Of a stretch of 64,000 bases of DNA, positions 41,139 to 50,132 are shown piece after piece. The stretch lies in the NCBI GenBank assembly GCA_965603725.1, contig CBFDEC010000002.1, positions 1-64,000 of the forward strand. Direction: 5' to 3'. The DNA is from JAGGSN01 sp965603725 (GTDB taxonomy: Bacteria > Zixibacteria > MSB-5A5 > UBA10806 > 4484-95). A program made the translations under genes and the position numbers. How positions within the stretch are numbered: the stretch's first letter is position 1; every line of letters begins with the position of its first letter. Below the pieces are notes generated by a model. It saw only the letters and a program-made list of their open reading frames with translations, was not told the DNA's origin and ran no database searches.

Positions 41139-41269
41139 TTGGTTAGTCAGGAGAGGTGAAATCTCTAAGCAAATGCTGTGATTTTGAAAGGAATTCTTCA
41201 AAGCCCTTCTTTCATCAGAAGGGGTAATTCGAGGCTTCAATCCTCTAAGGAAAGATTTAACATTTTTAT
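41139..41269 (+). promoter_or_regulatory. Structured 5' leader of the dockerin protein gene
   Basis: Nested complementarity: AGGA (41189-41192) with TCCT (41241-41244), AAGCC (41201-41205) with GGCTT (41233-41237), and a hairpin core CTTCT-TTCATC-AGAAG (41206-41221). A further small hairpin AGAG...CTCT lies at 41152-41166. The ribosome-site candidate TAAGGAAAG (41246-41254) directly follows the long stem. I tested it by eye against FMN and cyclic-di-GMP riboswitch consensus and found no match. Confidence 0.4.
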
Positions 41270-42280
41270 ATGACAAGGCGGTCTGTCCTGAATATTCTGC
41301 GGGTATTTCTCAAACAACTCCATTTACCGATTACTTTCTGCATTATATCGATTTATAGCTTTATATTTCTGACTCTTTCGATTACCAGAGCTTTGCCTGG
41401 AATTCAAGATATATCAGGCAAGTATGCGGACGGCCATAATCAAACTAAACCATCGAATGTCATCTTAAGCCAAAAATCAGCATACACTTTTAACAATAGT
41501 ATTTCTTCTGACCAAGATCAGCCGCTAATCGCCGACCCCGATAATGGTGTTGTTGATTTGCAATGGACTGCCCCGGGCGATGATGGCTATGAGGGTCAGG
41601 CCGCAGGATATGACCTTCGCTACCAGATTTCCCAGCTGGGACAGATCGACACCGAAGAGGATTGGCTGGCGGCCAACCAGGTGGATGGTGAACCGCAACC
41701 CTCGCCTGCCGGGCAAATTGATTTGATGATGGTATTCGGTTTGGTGCCCGATGCAGGTTATTATTTTTGTATTAAAGCTTATGATGAAGCCGGCAATTAT
41801 TCAGGATTATCTAACTCACCGCTCAAAACAGCCTATGCCTATGATCCGGATTATGTTATAAATATAGAGATAATCGGTTACGGAACCGTTTATTTAAATC
41901 CAGCCAGTGAATATTATCAGTATGGAGATACCGTTATTATCACAGCAGAGCCGTGTGAATACTGGGAGTTTTACGGATGGAGTGGAGATTATGATGGCAA
42001 TGATAATCCCATCACCTTCGTTGTTACTGCCGATATAAATTTAACCGCTGCATTCATTACCGATTTTATCCCTGGTGACGCCAACGGTAATGGTTTTGTG
42101 CAATCTTCTGATGTTATTTATCTTATGAATTTCTTCATAGGTATAAATCCTCCGCCGGCTCCATTTCTGGCAGGAGACGCTAATGGCGATTGCCAGGTAA
42201 TATCCTCAGATGTGACCTATCTGGTAGGTTATTTCCTGCTAACAGGACCAGAGCCCATTAGAGGCGATTGCGAGCGGTAA
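41270..42280 (+). CDS. Secreted protein with Fn3-like, InlB B-repeat-like and dockerin domains
   Basis: A 336-residue protein. N-terminal signal/anchor ~17-42 (LPITFCIISIYSFIFLTL) after a basic stretch. A fibronectin-III-like segment (~88-185, VDLQWTAPGDDGYEGQAAGYDLRY) is followed by a divergent InlB B-repeat (~195-265, YGTVYLNPASEYYQYGDTVIITA ... FYGWSGDYDG) and a type I dockerin pair (~270-332) with two calcium-loop repeats, GDANGNGFVQSSDVIYLMNF and GDANGDCQVISSDVTYLVGYF. Dockerins bind cohesin partners, so it may attach to a surface scaffold; no cohesin is in the window. Unlike the other secreted proteins it lacks a T9SS tail. Confidence 0.9.
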   Translation: MTRRSVLNILRVFLKQLHLPITFCIISIYSFIFLTLSITRALPGIQDISGKYADGHNQTKPSNVILSQKSAYTFNNSISSDQDQPLIADPDNGVVDLQWTAPGDDGYEGQAAGYDLRYQISQLGQIDTEEDWLAANQVDGEPQPSPAGQIDLMMVFGLVPDAGYYFCIKAYDEAGNYSGLSNSPLKTAYAYDPDYVINIEIIGYGTVYLNPASEYYQYGDTVIITAEPCEYWEFYGWSGDYDGNDNPITFVVTADINLTAAFITDFIPGDANGNGFVQSSDVIYLMNFFIGINPPPAPFLAGDANGDCQVISSDVTYLVGYFLLTGPEPIRGDCER

Positions 42281-42435
42281 AAGAAGATATATTTTTTCTG
42301 TTAATTGCCCATTCCTATTAAGCTGGTATGCATCCTGCGCTTCAAGTTGCGATCAAGCCTTTGCACAGACCTTATAGCTGAATTTAGCCATCAAAGACTT
42401 CAGGTTCCGCGATTTAGCGCTATGAGGAACACTAT

Positions 42436-43071
42436 CTAATTCATATTGGCAAACAGTTCGTTTAGCGCTTCGTTAACAACATCCCAGTTAAACCCGCGAG
42501 TACGCAGGTAATCGGCAATTCGCTTCTTTGCTCTTAGCTTTGGCAGATTAGCGACGGTTTTGTATTTCTTCAGAGCCAGTTTCCTGGCGGCTTCGTGCTC
42601 GTCATAATCCCCAAGTTCATCGTCGATAGCCTTTTGGGCTGTCTTGGTAGGAACGCCTTTCAAAAACAACTTCTGCCCGATATATCGTATGCTCTGCAAG
42701 CCGCCTGCCTGGATTGAATGAATCAAATTCACCGCAAAGCTGTAATCGTCGATATAGCAGTGTTCTTTCAGATCAGAGATGACTTTATCAGTATGATGTG
42801 CGCATGATTTGACAGCCTGCAGTTTCTTGCGCATCTCTTTTTCGGTGATTCGCTTACGAGCCAGGATATCCAGCGCCTTTTTCTTTAAAAACAGATACTC
42901 AGCCTGCTTGCGAATCTTGCTGATTTTATCATCATTGAGTGTCTTGCCCTTTTTAATAAGATATTTCAGTATCAACTCATCGTTGACCGCAAACGTGACA
43001 CCATTATCAAGCCGCAGTTCATACCAGGCTTTCTGGCGTTTAATTGTTTCGAGAGAGGTTATTGTGGGCAT
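42436..43071 (-). CDS. recX: Regulatory protein RecX
   Basis: A 211-residue RecX, which binds RecA filaments and limits recombinase activity. The three helical repeats are visible: ALDILARKRITEKEMRKKLQ (~67-86), VISDLKEHCYIDDYSFAVNLIHS (~97-119) and GVPTKTAQKAIDDEL with KRIADYLRTRGFNWDVVNEAL (~139-205). The first ~60 residues form the usual less conserved extension. ATG start. It is unlinked to recA (19 kb apart) and forms a short run with a PIN-domain gene on the same strand. Confidence 0.93.
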   Translation of the reverse strand: MPTITSLETIKRQKAWYELRLDNGVTFAVNDELILKYLIKKGKTLNDDKISKIRKQAEYLFLKKKALDILARKRITEKEMRKKLQAVKSCAHHTDKVISDLKEHCYIDDYSFAVNLIHSIQAGGLQSIRYIGQKLFLKGVPTKTAQKAIDDELGDYDEHEAARKLALKKYKTVANLPKLRAKKRIADYLRTRGFNWDVVNEALNELFANMN

Positions 43072-43094
43072 TAGTATATTTTAAATAAATGATA

Positions 43095-43601
43095 TCATAA
43101 GTTATTGAACCATAAAGAAGTTCTTATCTCGTTATAATTAACGACGGCTAAATTTCTCGACCTTAATATACTGGTTAATTTCCAATCAGTCGTAAATATT
43201 ACACAATCTTTTTTCAAACCAATCTTGAATATAGAAGTATCTGCAAAACCTATCTCCGGTAAAATAACTTCTTTCAGAATTTCATCTTTACAGATATAAA
43301 TCTCGAATTGTTTTTTTAGTAATTCTTCTATAGAATTGAAATATCGAATCATATTTTTCGAAGGAAGCATCTTAGAGAGGTTCGATAGTTCAGCCAAGAT
43401 ATGAGGACTAACATACAATGGAGAATATTTACTGATAATATTCTTAAGTAATATAAAATCATCAATGGTAAAAGCGGCAGTTTTTTTAAATTTTTCAACT
43501 AAATTTACATCATAAATGCCTATACACACAACAAGAAGCAACGATGTATCTAACAATACGCCATTTCTTTTACATTTACTTTCAATTGAATGTATATTCA
43601 T
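43095..43601 (-). CDS. PIN-domain protein (putative RNase toxin)
   Basis: A 168-residue PIN-fold protein. Acidic residues fall at the expected places: Asp18 (GVLLDTSLLLV), Glu71 (SPHILAELSNL), Asp121 (IGFADTSIF) and Asp139 (VIFTTDWKL), so the metal site of a PIN RNase looks complete. PIN proteins of this size are VapC-like toxins or RNA-processing enzymes. The start overlaps by one base the end of an 88-residue gene, as in toxin-antitoxin pairs, but that partner is not a classical VapB-type DNA-binding antitoxin. The gene is AT-rich compared with recX. Confidence 0.85.
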   Translation of the reverse strand: MNIHSIESKCKRNGVLLDTSLLLVVCIGIYDVNLVEKFKKTAAFTIDDFILLKNIISKYSPLYVSPHILAELSNLSKMLPSKNMIRYFNSIEELLKKQFEIYICKDEILKEVILPEIGFADTSIFKIGLKKDCVIFTTDWKLTSILRSRNLAVVNYNEIRTSLWFNNL

Positions 43602-43867
43602 TATTTATTAACATCGACTGACCTAATCTTCATAGAAAGCACTTCACCGCTATCCCTGTCTACTTTGAATACTTTATATTCTTTTTGTTTGGTAGGCATA
43701 ACCATTGGAAATTGTTGCATTGAAACCCAGTAACCAAGAGTTATTAATACAATATTATCAGTCTCATTTACTTCAACTTCTTCAATAGTTGCATTTTCGG
43801 GCTGTATACCGACGATTTCTACAAGATAATTTCTTGCTTTTAAGGCAGCAGTCTTTGCATCAATCAT
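43601..43867 (-). CDS. Small partner protein (PepSY-like) of the PIN-domain gene
   Basis: 88 residues, ATG start with a GGAGGAATAAT ribosome site. Pattern: N-terminal helix (IDAKTAALKARNYLVEIVG), then three beta strands (ATIEEVEVNETDNIVLITLGYWV, KEYKVFKVDRDSGEVLSMKIR), like a single PepSY-type alpha-beta unit but cytoplasmic, since no signal peptide is present. Coupled by a one-base overlap to the PIN gene, so an inhibitor or regulator of that protein is inferred. I know of no experimentally described antitoxin with this pattern. Confidence 0.7.
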   Translation of the reverse strand: MIDAKTAALKARNYLVEIVGIQPENATIEEVEVNETDNIVLITLGYWVSMQQFPMVMPTKQKEYKVFKVDRDSGEVLSMKIRSVDVNK

Positions 43868-44055
43868 TATTCATTCCTCCGTTTTTAAAATAATCTAAAA
43901 TCCGGATATTATGGTGATATTCCTTATATTAATATACTAAATTATCATAGATATGCAATGCATTTAATATTTAGAAATTCGTTTAAAATGATATAATGTT
44001 GCTCATTAATTTTTCATAAAAAGTTCTGTTGATTTTGTCAGCAATTTTCTTATTT

Positions 44056-46095
44056 CTATTTTAACCATCTGGCCAGCCACTCAAGTTGTACTTCATAAAG
44101 ATACCTGATATTGTGAAGTTTCCATACGCTGTGCCCCTCATCCGGGAAATACAACAACTGCGAGGGAACATCCATCGATTGTAATGCTGTGAACATCATC
44201 ACCGCCTGGCTGACATCGACCCGGTAATCAAGTTGACCATGAACAACCAGGGTGGGGGTTGTGAAATTTTTGACATATTCCGAGGGTGAATACTTCAGGT
44301 AATTTTCTTTATTATCCCAGGGAGTGCCGCCGAATTCCCAGTTTGGAAACCACAGTTCTTCGGTGGAGTAGTAGTCGCTGACATGGTCGAAAACGCCGGC
44401 GACACTTACTAAACAGGCAAAGTCCTCAGTATGTCCGGCTATCCAGTTAACCATGAACCCGCCATATGAGCGTCCGAGCGCGGCCATTCTTTGAGAGTTG
44501 ATATAATCATACTGTTTGAGCAGGTAATCTACACCCATCATTAAATCCTGGTAGGCTTTCCCGCCCCAGTCGCCGGTGACAGCATCCACAAAGTCCTGGC
44601 CATAGCCGCGGCTGCCATGCGGATCTATCTGAACCACGACATACCCCTGGGCCGCCATAAGCTGAGTGTTCCAGCCGTAATAGTTGAAATCTGTAAGCCA
44701 GCACCATTGTGGACCGCCATGGATTAAAAGCACAAGCGGATACCTGCTTTCAGGATCGAAATCAGGCGGCAATGTCATCAGTCCATGCACGCTGTCAGCT
44801 CCGGCGCCAATATACCAGAAATCCTCAGCCGGCGTCAGCTTCAAAGTCGAAAACAGGCCGTCTGTAAAAAAGGTCAGTCGCTTTTGCTTACGCGTTTTCA
44901 TGCTGTACTCGTATATTTCATACGGCTGGATTGTTGTTGATTTCAGGTAATATAAATAGTTGCCGTTTTGGGATATCCTGATGTTCCGGCAAACAGCGTC
45001 ATCGATCAGGGTTTTAATCTGATGTTTCTGCACCGACAGCCTGTAAATCTTGATTTTGCTTTTATCGACTGCGGTAAAATAGATATACTTAGAGTACGGC
45101 CCCCAGACATACTCACCAACTGACCTGTCGAAATCTTCGGTAAGGTTAACGGTAGTCTTCTGTACTCTATCGAAAAGCATCAAATTGTTCTGGTCAGATT
45201 CAAATCCCGCCCGGGCCATCGATTTAAAAGTAATATAACGGCTATTAGGCGAATAAGCGGGTGAAGTATCGTTGCCTTTGCTCGTGGAAATCCGGCTTAG
45301 TTTTCTGCCTCTTACTGAAACTGTGAATATATCGTTGTTGGTACTTGCGGCGATGACTGTGTCGGTGTTCATGACAAAACAGGCTTCGCTGCCGTCCGGT
45401 GAAAGGCAATAGTCGTACTTTCCAGCAAGGGCGATAGGCGGCGCATCCTTATCAAACGGGGTAAGGTCGGTTATCTTGCCGGAAGGGATGTCGTATATGA
45501 AAGTATGATTTCTTCTGCCATCATACCAGGAGTTGTAATGACGGAACAGAAGATGATCGTATAGTTTGGCTTTAATTTTTGACTTTTTCTTTTCTTGAAG
45601 ACGTTCACGGTTGCAGTGGTCGTCGGGGCAATCTGGATACACCTTTGATCGAAACAACAGTTTATTGCTGTCCTGCGACCATTCGGCGCCGCTGGCTCCG
45701 GTGGAAATATCTGTAATACAAGCTGGCTCACCTTCGGTTGCAGGAACAAGCCAGATTTGTATTGAACTGTCGCCGTATGCGTCATCATAACGTGATGATA
45801 CAAAGGCGATATTCCGGCCATCCGGCGACCAGCGCGGCTGGGAATCATCGCCGCTGTTGGTCAACTGAACAGAAGAGCCGCCGGATGTTGAAACGGTCCA
45901 GAGGTTGACAAACGAGCTGTCGCCATCCAGATCGTATTCGGTCAGCTCGAAAACAATAGTCTTACCGTCCGGCGAAAGGTCAAACTCCTCGATTTGTTTA
46001 TAGCCATACAAATCATCGAACGTAATGTTTCGCAAAGGCTCGGCGAATGCCGAGATGGCTAATATTAATATCATTACAACAATCAGCTTTTTCAT
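44056..46095 (-). CDS. Secreted S9-family peptidase (acylaminoacyl/dipeptidyl peptidase type)
   Basis: A 679-residue exported serine peptidase that removes peptides from short substrates. Signal peptide 1-19 (cleavage AFA-EP). WD40/TolB-like propeller ~25-410 with repeats such as QPRWSPDGRNIAFVSSR; alpha/beta-hydrolase domain ~425-679 with Ser543 (GRSYGGFM), Asp623 (HGQLDYRVD) and His655 (DEGHSVW), all intact. ATG preceded by AAAAGGATTGACCG. Monocistronic. It probably works in the periplasm together with the other secreted proteases. Confidence 0.95.
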   Translation of the reverse strand: MKKLIVVMILILAISAFAEPLRNITFDDLYGYKQIEEFDLSPDGKTIVFELTEYDLDGDSSFVNLWTVSTSGGSSVQLTNSGDDSQPRWSPDGRNIAFVSSRYDDAYGDSSIQIWLVPATEGEPACITDISTGASGAEWSQDSNKLLFRSKVYPDCPDDHCNRERLQEKKKSKIKAKLYDHLLFRHYNSWYDGRRNHTFIYDIPSGKITDLTPFDKDAPPIALAGKYDYCLSPDGSEACFVMNTDTVIAASTNNDIFTVSVRGRKLSRISTSKGNDTSPAYSPNSRYITFKSMARAGFESDQNNLMLFDRVQKTTVNLTEDFDRSVGEYVWGPYSKYIYFTAVDKSKIKIYRLSVQKHQIKTLIDDAVCRNIRISQNGNYLYYLKSTTIQPYEIYEYSMKTRKQKRLTFFTDGLFSTLKLTPAEDFWYIGAGADSVHGLMTLPPDFDPESRYPLVLLIHGGPQWCWLTDFNYYGWNTQLMAAQGYVVVQIDPHGSRGYGQDFVDAVTGDWGGKAYQDLMMGVDYLLKQYDYINSQRMAALGRSYGGFMVNWIAGHTEDFACLVSVAGVFDHVSDYYSTEELWFPNWEFGGTPWDNKENYLKYSPSEYVKNFTTPTLVVHGQLDYRVDVSQAVMMFTALQSMDVPSQLLYFPDEGHSVWKLHNIRYLYEVQLEWLARWLK

Positions 46096-46272
46096 CGGTC
46101 AATCCTTTTATTAATAATTTGAGAAAGTATAACTCCATCAGATTTGTATTTCAATCGGAAAATCGTTTAAATTATTTACTGAGACAACCGTAACAGGAAA
46201 AACTAAGCTGGCGCAAATGTCAAAAAGCTGGTGCACGAGGACGTACACCAGCCACTTTAAACGTGACCCGAT

Positions 46273-46305
46273 CGTCATGTCACACTCTTCGGGCACGACA
46301 TGACG
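46273..46305. repeat. Palindrome CGTCATGTC/GACATGACG
   Basis: Perfect 9-bp arms with a 15-base loop containing CTTCGGG. It equals the first hairpin of the double repeat at 34126. Confidence 0.6.
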
Positions 46306-46357
46306 GAACGAGGAATCTACTCATTTACCAGAGAGGTACCAGAGTTTATCGTCTGTC

Positions 46358-46400
46358 ATTCCCGTGAAAACGGGAATCCATTACACTCATCCATTGGATT
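46358..46400. repeat. dRS3-like palindrome ATTCCCGT-GAAA-ACGGGAAT
   Basis: Perfect 8-bp stem closed by GAAA (46358-46377), followed by AATCCA/TGGATT arms (46375-46380/46395-46400). ATTCCC-N8-GGGAAT elements are a widespread dispersed class (dRS3 in Neisseria). Confidence 0.6.
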
Positions 46401-46640
46401 CCGGATCAATAGGCTGTGCCAACAATCATTGCCGCATTTTTTATTCTTTCCTATAAAAGATATGCAGGCATATGCATACCTATAAACCGTAAATTGATAT
46501 AATTCGTCTTATAATCAGTTCATCCATATCTATAACTAATTAAATTAACGCAGATTACGCTAAAGTCAAAGGACCTGATTGTAAACACATTCAAAGGCAT
46601 ATTCTTTGCTTTTTTTTGATGACAAATATCGGAGGAATCG

Positions 46641-47105
46641 ATGAAGTGCTATTTTCATGGTTCGGTTTTAGGAAAAGATGAATTGTCAAAACATATGGGA
46701 ACGGTAAGTTTTGCCATACCTGATATTGGGGTAATCTTTCGCAGCCGTTGGATGGGCAGTCTTCTTGAATGCCAGTATGCCGCGCTTTTATCATTGCTCA
46801 GGTTTATAGAGACTAACACTAAGCTATTCAAAGATCAGAATATAGAGATTCAGTCCGATGCTTCGGTTGTGATTTACCAGTTAACCAAGGATACCTTTAT
46901 ATTAAAAAATATTGAGCCTTATTATCGTCTGGTTCAAACATACAAGACCAAATTCCAGTTTAAGTTTCACTGGCTGCCCCAGAAAGACAACCCGGCTTGT
47001 CATGGTTTAACAGAGACTCCCCCATTAAAACCTACCGTCAAAATTAACTATGATATCAAAGACAGCAAAAATACTAACCGCCGGGGCGGCGTTCTTCCTA
47101 TGTAA
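46641..47105 (+). CDS. RNase H-like-fold protein with altered first catalytic residue
   Basis: 154 residues, ATG after TATCGGAGGAATCG. The layout matches RNase HI/RVT_3 domains: a strand ending in FHGSVL (residues 5-10) where the family has TDGS, so the first Asp is His6; Glu43 (LLECQYAALLSLLRFIE); Asp73 (IEIQSDASVVIYQL); and FHWLPQKDNPA (~109-119) where the last acid, Asp116, precedes Asn117. Three of four acids remain, so hybrid-cleaving activity may be lost or changed. The identification rests on motif spacing. The gene is alone, 87 bases before the subtilase. Confidence 0.65.
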   Translation: MKCYFHGSVLGKDELSKHMGTVSFAIPDIGVIFRSRWMGSLLECQYAALLSLLRFIETNTKLFKDQNIEIQSDASVVIYQLTKDTFILKNIEPYYRLVQTYKTKFQFKFHWLPQKDNPACHGLTETPPLKPTVKINYDIKDSKNTNRRGGVLPM

Positions 47106-47191
47106 TATTTAGCTTGATTAATCTCTGAAATATTGTAAATTGAAATGTCTAAAGTACTGAGGGGTATTAAAAACATTTATTTGGAGGAATC

Positions 47192-49780
47192 ATGAAATTC
47201 CTAACAGCATCATTTGCAGCAATTTTTCTTCTATCCTCAGCTTATGCTTTTACTCCTCCTGATGATTTTACCTGTCAGCGTGACGATGACCTCGTTCAGG
47301 TAAGCTATCAGAAAACAATAGCAAAAGCCGGCGCTGACCGCGCCATAAAAGCCTGGATATTTTTCACCGACAAAGGTTTTTCGACACTTTCCCAGTATAC
47401 TTACAAACTTCAGGAAACCGAAAGCCGGCTTACCGAACGCGCCAGAAACAGGCGACTCAAGGTAAGAGGTCCAAACAACTTGGTGGATTTCAGGGATATT
47501 CCGGTAAACCAGAATTACATTGACCAGGTCTTATCGACCGGCGTTAAGCTTCGCCGTGTCTTACGCTGGTTTAATGCTGTTACTGTGGAAGCAAACCAGG
47601 ATCAGCTTAGCCAGATCGCCGGGCTTCCATTTGTCGGGATGTTCAAACATGTAAGCACATCATACTACCCGGATGATTATGTTAAAGAGACCGGCGGAGG
47701 CGGTGATTATCCTATGGTAAGCACAACTCTCGATTATGGCTTTTCATTAAGCCAGCTCGAGCAGATAAATACCGTTGTTGCTCACGAACTGGGATTTGCC
47801 GGTCAGGGCGTTTTAGTCTGCATGATGGATACCGGATATCGTCAGGGGCACGATGCTTTTCAAACCGCCATTAACGAGGGCAGGCTTATCGCCCAGTATG
47901 ATTTCATTAACAACGATGATAACACCGATTACGATCCTGATCAGGATGTTGAAAATCAACCGCGTCATGGAACGCTGACCTGGTCGACTCTGGGTGGACA
48001 GGCTGAGGGCTCTCTTTATGGACCAGCTTATCAATCGATGTTCTGCCTGTCAAAAACAGAAGATTTAACCGGTGAACATCATATCGAGGAAGACAACTGG
48101 GCGGCCGGCGCCGAATGGGCCGATTCATTAGGCGCGTCAGTTATATCCGCTTCTCTTGGATATAGATGGCTTTTTGATCTATATGGTGAAGAAAATTATA
48201 CATATGAGGATATGAACGGTGATTCTACTATAGTTACTCAGGCAGCGGATTTAGCTGTTTATAATGGTATAACAGTTGTAACAGCTCAGGGCAATAATGG
48301 CAATCTGGGCGATGGTTCATTGCTTGCGCCCGCTGATGGCGATTCGGTCATTGCTATTGGCGCAGTTTGGGACACTGATGAGATTGCGGCATTCTCTGCT
48401 TTTGGGCCCACCTACGATGGCCGTATCAAGCCCGAGGTTTTAGCCCGGGGAGTCAATACAGTATGCGCCGACCCATCAGATATGAACAGCTATACCTGGG
48501 CTTCGGGCACATCGCTGTCAACTCCTCTTTGCGGCGGCGTTGCCGCAGTTTTACTGTCGGCTCATCCCAATTGGACGCCGATGATGGTGCGTGAAGCCAT
48601 GATGATGACCGCTACAAATAACGCTAATCCGGATAATACTCATGGCTGGGGAATAGTCGATATCGGCCGGGCATTATTTTATCATCCTGAAGGCGATATC
48701 ATCATCGAACATGAACCGCTGGTATATTTTCCCTCAGGGCTTGAGAATAATATTATCGAAGCCGTTATATCAGGCGGCGCCGGAATTAATCCATCAGAGG
48801 TTTACCTTTACTGGCGCACAGATGAAACTGCGTCATTCGAGCAAATCCCGATGATTGTCAGTGAAATTTATTATTTCGAGGGTATTGTCCCGGGGCTGGA
48901 TGAAGGATATCTTCAGTATTATATCTATGCCGAGGATATACACGGCTCTTATGCAACTTATCCCCACGGAGCTCCCGACCATTTCTTTACCGTTTATATA
49001 GACAGCGCTGTATTCTTTGACTCCTTTGAGAATGGCCTCTATTACTGGAATACTGCCGGTTTCAATGGGAACTGGTCGATAACCGCCGAAAGGTCCGCCA
49101 CAGGCAACATATCAATCACCGACAGCCCGTACCGGTATTATAACAACGATGCCGAAACGTTTCTAACAAGCAATTTCAGCATTCCACTATATGATGCCGA
49201 TTCTGCAGCCGTCAGCTTCAAGGCGCGATACATTCTGCAATCGAATTTAGATTTTGTCTATTTCGAGGTCTCCACTGACGACGGTGTGACCTGGGAACAG
49301 GCAGGAATGCCGATCAACGGTTCAAGCTTCACTTTTGAGGAAATAAGCAGAAATCTCGATGATTACCTGGGAAATGATGTCAGGTTCAGATTTAGAATGA
49401 CCACTAATTCTTCCGGTACCCGTGAGGGCATTCATATAGATGATTTCAGAGTCGATTGGGAATTGCAGGTAGGCATTGCTGACAGAAATCCGGTTGTTCC
49501 CCGGCAATTCGAACTCAGCCAGAATTACCCCAACCCATTTAACGCCTCGACAAGGATATCGTTTACTCTTGGTAAAGGCGGATTGACGCAGTTGACTATT
49601 TACGATATCCTGGGGCGAACTGTTAAGACAATGCTGTCTAAAGCTATGACCGCCGGCGGCCATGACATTATCTGGAACGGCAAAGACGATTTTGGCAACC
49701 ATGTCGCCAGCGGGATTTACCTGTACAGGCTCAAGGCAGAAAATGTGAATCTCATCAAGCGGATGACCCTTATAAGATAA
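47192..49780 (+). CDS. Secreted subtilisin-like (S8) serine protease with T9SS-type sorting domain
   Basis: An 862-residue exported protease. Signal peptide 1-19; pro-region ~30-155 of the inhibitor I9 type (FTDKGFSTLSQYTYK); catalytic domain ~190-495 with Asp213 (VCMMDTGY), His259 (QPRHGT), oxyanion Asn368 (AQGNNG) and Ser441 (SGTSLSTP), all present; beta-rich region ~500-770 (a jelly roll with FDSFENGLYYW and IHIDDFRVDW); sorting domain ~780-862 (NYPNPFNASTRI to RMTLIR). ATG after TTTGGAGGAATC. Likely nutrient scavenging together with the C1 and S9 proteases. Terminator follows. Confidence 0.96.
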   Translation: MKFLTASFAAIFLLSSAYAFTPPDDFTCQRDDDLVQVSYQKTIAKAGADRAIKAWIFFTDKGFSTLSQYTYKLQETESRLTERARNRRLKVRGPNNLVDFRDIPVNQNYIDQVLSTGVKLRRVLRWFNAVTVEANQDQLSQIAGLPFVGMFKHVSTSYYPDDYVKETGGGGDYPMVSTTLDYGFSLSQLEQINTVVAHELGFAGQGVLVCMMDTGYRQGHDAFQTAINEGRLIAQYDFINNDDNTDYDPDQDVENQPRHGTLTWSTLGGQAEGSLYGPAYQSMFCLSKTEDLTGEHHIEEDNWAAGAEWADSLGASVISASLGYRWLFDLYGEENYTYEDMNGDSTIVTQAADLAVYNGITVVTAQGNNGNLGDGSLLAPADGDSVIAIGAVWDTDEIAAFSAFGPTYDGRIKPEVLARGVNTVCADPSDMNSYTWASGTSLSTPLCGGVAAVLLSAHPNWTPMMVREAMMMTATNNANPDNTHGWGIVDIGRALFYHPEGDIIIEHEPLVYFPSGLENNIIEAVISGGAGINPSEVYLYWRTDETASFEQIPMIVSEIYYFEGIVPGLDEGYLQYYIYAEDIHGSYATYPHGAPDHFFTVYIDSAVFFDSFENGLYYWNTAGFNGNWSITAERSATGNISITDSPYRYYNNDAETFLTSNFSIPLYDADSAAVSFKARYILQSNLDFVYFEVSTDDGVTWEQAGMPINGSSFTFEEISRNLDDYLGNDVRFRFRMTTNSSGTREGIHIDDFRVDWELQVGIADRNPVVPRQFELSQNYPNPFNASTRISFTLGKGGLTQLTIYDILGRTVKTMLSKAMTAGGHDIIWNGKDDFGNHVASGIYLYRLKAENVNLIKRMTLIR

Positions 49781-49804
49781 AAGATTTTTTATAAGAAGAT
49801 ATTG

Positions 49805-49841
49805 AAAGTGTATTGGGCATTTGTTCGATACACTTTTTTTA
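49805..49841 (+). terminator. Rho-independent terminator
   Basis: AAAGTGTAT/ATACACTTT perfect 9-bp stem followed by a T run, 24 bases after the subtilase stop. Confidence 0.85.
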
Positions 49842-50132
49842 TTTCCCCGTGTCATCAGGTCTCTCGAAGAGTCGTATGGCCGCACTCGACCAATGTTGGA
49901 TATATAAATAACAAGCAAAAACTGCTCTGCCAGTCTGAAATATTTTTCTTTATCAAGTATAATTTTCAGATATTGATAAAATATAACAGCACCCCTTATC
50001 CATGTTTTATAATATATTGAATACAAATGCGTTATAAGGTAAAATAATTTGTCTAATTGCTTGCAATTTTAGTAAATTTCTGCTATATTTTATATAAAGA
50101 TGGTGGAGTATTTTAGCTGTGGTTAAGGTTTA
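49842..50132. other. Intergenic region, one repeat, otherwise empty
   Basis: Contains the dispersed repeat at 49858-49891 and AT-rich sequence upstream of the DciA-like gene; no other feature recognised. Confidence 0.4.
49858..49891. repeat. Composite dispersed repeat (copy 2)
   Basis: AGGTCTCTCGAAGAGTCG then TATGGCCGCACTCGAC aligns closely with 32988-33023 (shared CTCT, GAG, TATGGC, GCACT blocks). Confidence 0.55.

Larger units (their letters stand above)
46096..46640. other. Intergenic region with two palindromic repeats
   Basis: No gene supported. Contains the hairpins at 46273-46305 and 46358-46400, listed separately. Confidence 0.5.

Noticed and set aside
41151..41167. Possible FMN riboswitch start (GGAGAGGTGAAATCTCT looks like the RFN first hairpin)
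   Set aside because: The remaining RFN blocks are missing and the downstream gene is not linked with riboflavin.
41181..41254. Possible cyclic-di-GMP (GEMM) riboswitch
   Set aside because: CAAAGCC is present, but the conserved GGGACGC and CACGCACAGGG blocks are not.
46358..46377. Possible CRISPR repeat (short palindromic repeat)
   Set aside because: A single copy with no regularly spaced repeats or cas genes; better explained as a dispersed dRS3-like palindrome.
46300..46485. 61-codon plus-strand frame before the RNase H-like gene
   Set aside because: Translated through the ATTCCCGT-GAAA-ACGGGAAT palindrome; similar chance frames are common over such repeats.
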